64,000 nt of DNA from Pseudomonadota bacterium. Lineage in GTDB: Bacteria; Pseudomonadota; Alphaproteobacteria; Sphingomonadales; Sphingomonadaceae. Positions 58,394 through 64,000 of the stretch are shown piece after piece (within the stretch, counting starts at the first letter, position 1; every line of letters starts with the position of its first letter). Both the position numbers and the translations under genes were made by a program. The notes below the pieces were generated by a model. It had not been told where the DNA came from, made no database searches, and saw only the letters and a program-made list of their open reading frames with translations. The DNA lies in the NCBI GenBank assembly GCA_023423655.1, contig JAFAFE010000001.1, forward strand, positions 1 to 64,000, in the 5' to 3' direction.

Positions 58394-59382
58394 GCGTTTT
58401 CGCTCCGAAGCGGACGCGCTTGCAGGTCGGCCATGACCGTGCGGACATCGGCTTCACCCGACAAAAGCTGGTTCACCGCCTCGACAATCGGCATGTCGAT
58501 GCCGAGCGCATCGGCCGCTTCCAGCACGACCGGCGCACTATGCGCGCCTTCGGCCACGGTGCGGCGGTCGGCGAGCAAGGCGGCGGCACTTTGCCCTTCG
58601 CCCAAGCCTTTGCCGAGCGAGAAATTGCGCGACGAGGTGGACGAGCAGGTCAGCACCAGATCGCCCAATCCGGCAAGGCCCGACAGGGTTTCGGCCTTGG
58701 CGCCCTTGGCCAAACCGAAGCGTGTCATTTCGGCAAAGCCGCGCGAGATTAAGGTTGCGCGCGCATTTTGGCCCAGCCCCGCGCCATCGGCAACGCCGCA
58801 CGCAATCGCGATGACATTTTTGATCGCGCCGCCAATTTCCGCGCCGATCACATCGCGGCTCAAATAAGGCCGGAAGGCTGCGCGGCGGATCGCATGGGCG
58901 ATGCGCGCGCCAAGCGCCTCATCTTCGCAGGCGAGCGTGACCGCGGTCGGCAATCCGGCGGCGACTTCATGCGCGAAGGTCGGGCCGGACAATACGAGAA
59001 TCGGCGCGTCCGGATGCACCTCGGCGGCGACTTCGCTCATCAATAAACGGCTTCCCGCTTCCATGCCCTTGGAACAGAGAATGAGCGGGCGCGCGCCGAC
59101 TTGGAAGCGTTCGAGCGTTGCGCGCATATGCTGCGCAGGGGTGACGACGAGGAGCGCACCCACATCGTCAAGATCGCGCACATCGCTGGTCGCGACAATC
59201 GACGGATGAAGCTTTTTCCCCGGCAAATAAAGTTTATTTTCATGGGTTTGGCCAATATCGGCGGCGAGTTCCCGTTCGCGGGCCCATAGCGTGACGCGGC
59301 TGCCGTCGGACGCCAGCATTTGTGCAAGCGCGGTGCCCCAAGCACCCGCGCCAATCACTCCGAAGCTCACCCCTTCGCTCAT
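58390..59382 (-). CDS. gpsA: Glycerol-3-phosphate dehydrogenase (NAD(P)+)
   Basis: The 330-residue protein has the Rossmann motif GVIGAGAWGTALAQML, VTPAQHM, ILVLSGPTFAHEVA, the catalytic GGAIKNVIAIACG, and GLAGLGDLVLTCSS. It makes sn-glycerol 3-phosphate for phospholipid synthesis. Its ATG overlaps the tsaD stop by four bases, and its stop overlaps the flippase start. The operon thus joins tRNA modification, lipid precursor and glycan transport genes. Confidence 0.96.
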   Translation of the reverse strand: MSEGVSFGVIGAGAWGTALAQMLASDGSRVTLWARERELAADIGQTHENKLYLPGKKLHPSIVATSDVRDLDDVGALLVVTPAQHMRATLERFQVGARPLILCSKGMEAGSRLLMSEVAAEVHPDAPILVLSGPTFAHEVAAGLPTAVTLACEDEALGARIAHAIRRAAFRPYLSRDVIGAEIGGAIKNVIAIACGVADGAGLGQNARATLISRGFAEMTRFGLAKGAKAETLSGLAGLGDLVLTCSSTSSRNFSLGKGLGEGQSAAALLADRRTVAEGAHSAPVVLEAADALGIDMPIVEAVNQLLSGEADVRTVMADLQARPLRSENA

Positions 59383-60413
59383 GCCTTGACCCCGGCTCCC
59401 CTTACCTTATCCGCATCCGGATCGAGCGGCCAACGCGGCCGCGCCATGACGTCAAGCGGATCGGTCAAACCGAGCGCGAAGCGTTCCGCGCCCGCCCAGC
59501 CGATCATCGCCGCATTGTCCGTGCATAGCCATAAAGGCGGCGCAACGAAACCGAGCTTATGCTCTCCCGCCAGCTTTTCAAGCGCCGCGCGCACCGAGGC
59601 ATTGGCCGCAACCCCGCCCGCAACGACAAGGGCCGACACATCGCCGCTCGCCTGCAAAGCCCGCTTTGTGCGGTCGATAAGGCAATCGACGACCGCCTGC
59701 TGGAAGGAGGCCGCAATGTCTTCGGGCTTATATTGGCCGCTTTGCGCGGCGCGCATCACCGCGCTTTTAAGGCCGGCAAAACTGAAATGCGGTTCGCTGG
59801 TGCCGACCAAAGGCCGAGGCAGCGGCACCGCTTTAGGGTCGCCTGTACGCGCGGCTTTTTCGACCGCAGGCCCGCCGGGAAAACCGAGTTTCAGCAATTT
59901 CGCGGTCTTGTCGAACGCTTCGCCCGCCGCATCGTCAATCGTGGTCGCAAGCCTTTTATAGCGCCCGACGCCTTCGACCTTCAAAATCTGGCAATGCCCG
60001 CCCGACACTAGCAGAAGCATATAAGGATAAGCCAAATTCTGGTCCGCCAGACGCGGCGACAGGGCATGGCCTTCGAGATGATTGACCGCAATTAACGGCT
60101 TGCCCGCGCCATGCGCGAGCGCCTTGGCGGTAACCAGCCCCACAATCACCCCACCGATGAGACCCGGCCCTGCGGTCGCGGCAATCGCATCGACATCGGC
60201 AAGGCGCAATTCCGCGTCAGTCAGCGCGGCTTCGATGAGCGGCCCCAATTTTTCGACATGGGCGCGCGCAGCAAGTTCCGGCACCACCCCGCCATAGGGG
60301 CGATGTTCTTCTTCCTGCGTTGCGAGGCGGTGCGCCAATATCCGCCCGTCGCTTGTGACAAGCGCAGCGGCGGTTTCATCGCAACTGGATTCAATGCCGA
60401 GAATGATGGCCAT
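59379..60413 (-). CDS. tsaD: tRNA N6-adenosine threonylcarbamoyltransferase
   Basis: The 344-residue ASKHA-fold protein has ILGIESSCDETAAALV, the metal-binding HLEGHALSPR, LLLVSGGHCQIL, DDAAGEAFDKTAK and VVAGGVAANASVR. TsaD transfers threonylcarbamoyl to A37 of ANN-decoding tRNAs. The ATG at 60413 gives the family length; a longer frame to 60755 runs into hemC on the other strand. It is the first gene of a tightly overlapping operon and is divergent from hemC, with 54 bases between. Confidence 0.96.
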   Translation of the reverse strand: MAIILGIESSCDETAAALVTSDGRILAHRLATQEEEHRPYGGVVPELAARAHVEKLGPLIEAALTDAELRLADVDAIAATAGPGLIGGVIVGLVTAKALAHGAGKPLIAVNHLEGHALSPRLADQNLAYPYMLLLVSGGHCQILKVEGVGRYKRLATTIDDAAGEAFDKTAKLLKLGFPGGPAVEKAARTGDPKAVPLPRPLVGTSEPHFSFAGLKSAVMRAAQSGQYKPEDIAASFQQAVVDCLIDRTKRALQASGDVSALVVAGGVAANASVRAALEKLAGEHKLGFVAPPLWLCTDNAAMIGWAGAERFALGLTDPLDVMARPRWPLDPDADKVRGAGVKA

Positions 60414-60467
60414 CAGCCCCTTTAGCGCCCCCTTCCGTTCCGACGCAACTGCCGCTAGGGGGTGGTC

Positions 60468-61442
60468 ATGCCTGTCCCCGACTTGTCCCCCCTCCATGCC
60501 GCTGATCTTTCCGCCCGTTTTCCGTTGCGATTGGGAACGCGCGCGTCGCCTTTGGCAATGGCACAGGCGCATCAGGCCAAGGCCGCACTGACGGCCAAAC
60601 ATGGCTGGGCAGAAGACGCCATCACCCTTGTGCCGATGACCGCAAGCGGCGACAAAATCCAGGACCGCGCGCTCGCCGAAGTCGGCGGCAAAGCCTTGTG
60701 GACCAAGGAATTGGACGCGAGCCTCGGCACCGGCGAGATCGACTTTTCGGTCCATTCGATGAAGGATGTCGAAACCATCCGCCCGACCATGTTTGTCGTC
60801 GCGGCAATGTTAAAGCGCGCCGATGTGCGCGACCGGCTGATCGGCGCGGAGAGCATCGCGAGCCTTCCCCAAGGCGCGACCGTGGGGACCAGCAGCCCGC
60901 GCCGCACCGCGCAGCTTTTGCGCCTGCGCCCCGATTTCAACATCATCCTGTTTCGCGGCAATGTCGCAACAAGGCTCGGCAAATTGGCCGCAGGCGAAGC
61001 GGATGCGACCTTGTTGGCCGCAGCAGGGCTGGACCGGCTCGACATGAGTGATACCGGCGCAGCTATCAGCATCGACGAAATGCTCCCCGCGCCCTCGCAA
61101 GCCGCGATCGGGCTGGAATGTCGCGCCGACGATGCGGTGGTGCGCGCCGCGATCAGCGCGGTCAACCATGCGCCCACCTGCATGGCGGTCGAAGCCGAAC
61201 GCGCATTGCTTGCGGAACTGGGCGCGGATTGCCAATCGCCGGTCGCTGCCCTTGCGGTGCAGCAACAAGGCGGCGCACTCAAATTACGCGCCGAGCTTTT
61301 GTCGCTCGATGGCCAGCATCGGGTCGACGGCGAGATATTGCTTGGCAGCACCGCTGACGCCACCCCCGAAGCCTTGGCGCGTCAGTTGCTCGACCGCGCA
61401 CCGCCGCCGGTGCGTAAGCTGTTTGCGGGGCGCGCGAACTGA
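60468..61442 (+). CDS. hemC: Porphobilinogen deaminase (hydroxymethylbilane synthase)
   Basis: The 324-residue protein has LRLGTRASPLAMAQA, IDFSVHSMKDVET, GTSSPRRTAQLLRLRPDF, RGNVATRLGKL, and the dipyrromethane-anchoring cysteine in LGADCQSPVAALA. It joins four porphobilinogen units into hydroxymethylbilane. The ATG at 60468 has GGGGG five bases upstream; a GTG lies at 60462. hemD begins one base after its stop, so the pair is one operon. Confidence 0.97.
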   Translation: MPVPDLSPLHAADLSARFPLRLGTRASPLAMAQAHQAKAALTAKHGWAEDAITLVPMTASGDKIQDRALAEVGGKALWTKELDASLGTGEIDFSVHSMKDVETIRPTMFVVAAMLKRADVRDRLIGAESIASLPQGATVGTSSPRRTAQLLRLRPDFNIILFRGNVATRLGKLAAGEADATLLAAAGLDRLDMSDTGAAISIDEMLPAPSQAAIGLECRADDAVVRAAISAVNHAPTCMAVEAERALLAELGADCQSPVAALAVQQQGGALKLRAELLSLDGQHRVDGEILLGSTADATPEALARQLLDRAPPPVRKLFAGRAN

Positions 61443-61443
61443 T

Positions 61444-62124
61444 ATGGCGCTGCCGGTCATCATCCTGCGCCCCGAACCCGGCGCAAGCGCGACCGCCACA
61501 CGCGCGCACGCTTTGGGTTATCACAGCATCGCCGCGCCTTTGTTTAGCGTTGCGCCTATCGCTTGGACGCCGCCAGCGCCCGACCGGTTTGACGCGCTGT
61601 TGCTCACCAGCGCCAATAGTGCGCGCGAGGCAGGCGCGGCCTTGGCCCTTTATGCCGATCTTCCTTGCCTGTGCGTCGGCGAAGCGACCGCCAGCGCCGC
61701 GCGCGCTGCGGGGCTTGACGTTGCGTGGGTCGGCGATAGCGACGGCGGCGCGGCCTTGGCCGAAGCGAGCCGCCAGGACTGGCAGCGCCTGCTCTGGCTA
61801 TGCGGCAAGCAGCATACCCCGCTCGTCCATCCGCGCATCAGCTTGACCGTCGTGCCGGTTTATGAAGCCGCGATGCTGGAACCCGCGCCCGAACTCGAAC
61901 CCGCGCTTGCCCATCCGGCGATTGTGTTGTTGCACAGCCAGCGCGCGGCTTGGGCGCTTGCAGAGCTTGTAAAAAGCCGGGCGCATCTGGGGCTTATCGC
62001 GATCAGCCCCGGCGTAGCGGCGGTCGCGGGCGAAGGCTGGGCGTGGGTGCGTTGGCCCGATGCGCCCAATGACCAAGCAATGCTGGAATATATGCACGCA
62101 CTGTGCAACAACGCGAAGCCATGA
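61444..62124 (+). CDS. hemD: Uroporphyrinogen-III synthase
   Basis: The 226-residue protein has the two-domain HemD layout: ILRPEPGASATATRAHALG, ALLLTSANSAREAG, CVGEATASAARAAGL and, in the second half, VVPVYEAA. It cyclises hydroxymethylbilane to uroporphyrinogen III. The sequence is diverged, as HemD usually is, but its position directly after hemC and the motif pattern make the call firm. The next gene's ATG overlaps its TGA (ATGA). Confidence 0.92.
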   Translation: MALPVIILRPEPGASATATRAHALGYHSIAAPLFSVAPIAWTPPAPDRFDALLLTSANSAREAGAALALYADLPCLCVGEATASAARAAGLDVAWVGDSDGGAALAEASRQDWQRLLWLCGKQHTPLVHPRISLTVVPVYEAAMLEPAPELEPALAHPAIVLLHSQRAAWALAELVKSRAHLGLIAISPGVAAVAGEGWAWVRWPDAPNDQAMLEYMHALCNNAKP

Positions 62125-63302
62125 ACGATAGTCCGGATTTTTCATCGGCGAATCCGCCTGCCAACAACCCGTCTGCCAGCCCGTCCAACCCTGCGGGCAG
62201 CGCATCATCCGGTGGGGTTTCCTCCGGTGGCCCTCCCTCCGGCGGAGCTGCGTCCCATGATAGTCCAGGCGCCTCGCGTCTGTCGCCCGCTTCGTCCAGC
62301 TATGTGTCGCAGCGCCCTGTAGGCAAGGGCCGCACCACCGCGGCGGTGCTGGGCGTGACCTTGCTCGCGGGAATGGTCGGCGGGGCGTGGCTGATGAAAA
62401 GCTATGGCCCGCGCGGCGTGGTCGAAGTGCCAATAGCGGGCAGTGATGTGGCGGGTAGCGATGCAGCGGGCAGTGATGCAGGCACCAACCCCGGTGCGGC
62501 CCAAGGCGGCAGTGAACCTTTCCCTTATGCAGCGCCCGGAAGCAGCGCGACCGGCGATGGCAGCGCGGGCAATGCGACAGGCGACACCATACCGCCGTCG
62601 TCCGAAACCGTCTCCGCCTTTGAAAGCGGGCGGATTGCCGCGCTTGAACAAAAGGTGGACCGCATCAATGTCGCGTCGGGCGATGCCGGAGCCAATGCCT
62701 CGCGCGCCGAAGGGCTGCTGGTCGCTTTTGCCGCGCGCCGTGCGGTCGAGCGCGGCCAGTCTTTGGGCTATATCGAAAGCGAGTTGCGCCAGCGGTTCGG
62801 CAGCGCAATGCCGCGCGCGGTCGCGACCATTATCGAAGCGTCCAGCCTCCATGTCACCGCCGACAAATTGCGCGAGCGGCTGGAAGTATTGGAACCGGCC
62901 CTCATGAGCGCGGATGGCGCTACGCCGGGTTTCTGGTCAACCTTGTCCAACCTGTTTGTCGTGCGGCCTGAAAATGCGCCATCGGTCGATCCGACGCAGC
63001 GCATGGCGCGGGCCAAGCGCGCACTCGACATCGGGCGGGTTGACCGCGCGATTGTCGAGGTGGAACAGCTTCCGGGAGCCAAGCGCGCCGAAACATGGCT
63101 GGTCCTAGCCCGCCGCTTTAACGAAGCGCAAAAGGCGCTCGATCTGATCGAATCGGCAGCCATTCAGGATCCGCGTAATTTGCAGGATTATGGCGCGCCT
63201 AACCCGCTCGCTCCGGCGGCGACCCCGCCAGCCGCGCCTACGCCCGCACCATCGGGGGCGCGCGACAAAGCAGGCGGCAAAGCGGGCGGCGCAGCCCGAT
63301 AA
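62121..63302 (+). CDS. Mitofilin/Mic60-like inner-membrane protein
   Basis: The 393-residue protein has a Ser/Pro/Gly-rich cytoplasmic lead (1-70), one membrane helix (about 73-93), a variable Gly/Ser linker, a coiled-coil-prone segment (about 165-190), and a C-terminal helical region (about 190-350) with LLVAFAARRAVERGQSL, RQRFGSAMPRAVATII and RRFNEAQKALDLI. This layout, and its place after hemCD, match the alphaproteobacterial Mic60 (COG4223) proteins that shape membrane folds. A Pro/Ala/Lys-rich tail follows. Homology is inferred from layout and context. Its start is coupled to hemD. Confidence 0.7.
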   Translation: MNDSPDFSSANPPANNPSASPSNPAGSASSGGVSSGGPPSGGAASHDSPGASRLSPASSSYVSQRPVGKGRTTAAVLGVTLLAGMVGGAWLMKSYGPRGVVEVPIAGSDVAGSDAAGSDAGTNPGAAQGGSEPFPYAAPGSSATGDGSAGNATGDTIPPSSETVSAFESGRIAALEQKVDRINVASGDAGANASRAEGLLVAFAARRAVERGQSLGYIESELRQRFGSAMPRAVATIIEASSLHVTADKLRERLEVLEPALMSADGATPGFWSTLSNLFVVRPENAPSVDPTQRMARAKRALDIGRVDRAIVEVEQLPGAKRAETWLVLARRFNEAQKALDLIESAAIQDPRNLQDYGAPNPLAPAATPPAAPTPAPSGARDKAGGKAGGAAR

Positions 63303-63348
63303 ACATCCGGTTACACCCCCCTTATTTTCGCATTTTTCGAGGAACTTC

Positions 63349-64000
63349 ATGGCGCACGATCCCAACCCCACCCCGCAGGCTTTGAACTGGGCCGACCCGT
63401 TCCAGCTTGATGGCCTGCTTACTGACGAAGAGCGGATGGTGCGCGACACCGCGCATGATTATGCGCAAAGCCAGTTATTGCCGCGTGTGACCTCGGCCTA
63501 TCTCGACGAACGGTTTGACCGCGAGATTATGAGCGAAATGGGCGCATTGGGCCTGCTCGGCGCGACCGTGCCGGTCGAATATGGCGGCGCAGGCCTTGGC
63601 TATGTGAGCTATGGCCTTGTCGCGCGCGAAGTCGAGCGCGTCGATTCGGGCTATCGCTCGGCCATGTCGGTGCAAAGCTCGCTCGTGATGCACCCGATCT
63701 ATGCGTATGGATCGGAAGAGCAACGCCACAAATATCTCCCCAAACTCGCTACCGGCGAATGGGTTGGCTGTTTCGGCCTCACCGAACCCGATGCAGGCTC
63801 CGATCCTGCCGGGATGCGCACAAAGGCGGAAAAAATCGACGGCGGCTATCGCCTGACCGGCAGCAAAATGTGGATTACCAATTCGCCCATCGCCGATGTG
63901 TTTGTGGTGTGGGCGAAATCCGCCGCACATGGCGGCGCGATTCGCGGCTTTGTGCTGGAAAAGGGCATGAAGGGCCTGTCCGCGCCCAAAATCGAAGGTA
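63349..64000 (+). CDS. gcdH: Glutaryl-CoA dehydrogenase, N-terminal part (runs off the window)
   Basis: The first 217 residues match the acyl-CoA dehydrogenase family, glutaryl-CoA type: EERMVRDTAHDYAQ, EMGALGLLGATVP, YVSYGLVAREVERVDSGYRS, AMSVQSSLVM, CFGLTEPDAGSDPAGM and SKMWITNSPIADVFVVWAK. It oxidises and decarboxylates glutaryl-CoA to crotonyl-CoA in lysine and tryptophan breakdown, using FAD. AGGA lies six bases before the ATG. The catalytic Glu near the C-terminus lies beyond the window. Confidence 0.93.
   Translation, partial: MAHDPNPTPQALNWADPFQLDGLLTDEERMVRDTAHDYAQSQLLPRVTSAYLDERFDREIMSEMGALGLLGATVPVEYGGAGLGYVSYGLVAREVERVDSGYRSAMSVQSSLVMHPIYAYGSEEQRHKYLPKLATGEWVGCFGLTEPDAGSDPAGMRTKAEKIDGGYRLTGSKMWITNSPIADVFVVWAKSAAHGGAIRGFVLEKGMKGLSAPKIEG

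Overview
The window looks like a chromosomal segment of an alphaproteobacterium, most probably of the Sphingomonadaceae. The signs are the MipZ division ATPase, an LptA/LptC pair beside an RNase D gene, a glycine-rich double cold-shock protein, a hemC-hemD-mitofilin-like order, a heparinase gene between rpe and purH, a GC-rich codon bias, and many intergenic palindromes of the kind common in sphingomonads. The genus cannot be fixed from this sequence. The first 335 bases are the 5' end of a 16S rRNA gene on the minus strand, with its promoter, leader hairpin and boxA.

Layout. 1-800: rRNA gene start and control region. 800-5300: envelope genes (a Wzx-type flippase, a GT2 glycosyltransferase, a methyltransferase), a CBS protein and a thioesterase. 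5300-10450: two tandem secreted DUF4139 proteins and an exported S9 peptidase. 10550-16480: a minus-strand housekeeping block (queA, cyclophilin lipoprotein, coaD, ispA, xseB, lptA, lptC, rnd). 16800-22000: the RGG-rich cold-shock protein, Dps, a GDT1-family transporter, rpmG and gpmA. 22000-25450: an iron-linked pair (ferredoxin-NADP reductase and a small unknown protein behind a Fur-box-like palindrome) and a cytosolic-carboxypeptidase-like M14 enzyme. 25500-32770: galE, rpmJ, a HAD phosphatase, oligopeptidase B, an M24 aminopeptidase and a thioesterase.

33000-35300: a phosphate module made of a Pho-box-like site, one open frame joining a DIPP-like Nudix domain to a DUF47 (PhoU-like) domain, and a PiT phosphate transporter. 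35300-41000: pgmG, a J-domain protein, mipZ, panC, a Sel1 protein and cfa. 41300-49400: an S46 dipeptidyl peptidase, a small zinc-ribbon protein, rpe, heparinase, purH and a GtrA protein. 49400-53500: a CYP153-like P450 and a NatAB-type ABC exporter. 53500-64000: queG, an EI24 protein, adenosine kinase, the coupled set tsaD-gpsA-flippase, and the plus-strand heme set hemC-hemD with a Mic60/mitofilin-like gene, followed by the start of gcdH.

The genes fit a free-living, oligotrophic, Gram-negative lifestyle: five peptidases of different families, envelope polysaccharide functions, fatty-acid and alkane enzymes, and iron and phosphate control sites. I see no phage, IS element, CRISPR array or tRNA gene. 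The most interesting candidate system is the Nudix-DUF47-Pit locus behind the Pho box. Next are the Mic60-like gene in the heme cluster, the Fur-box locus, and the homopolymer run inside the rRNA promoter spacer.
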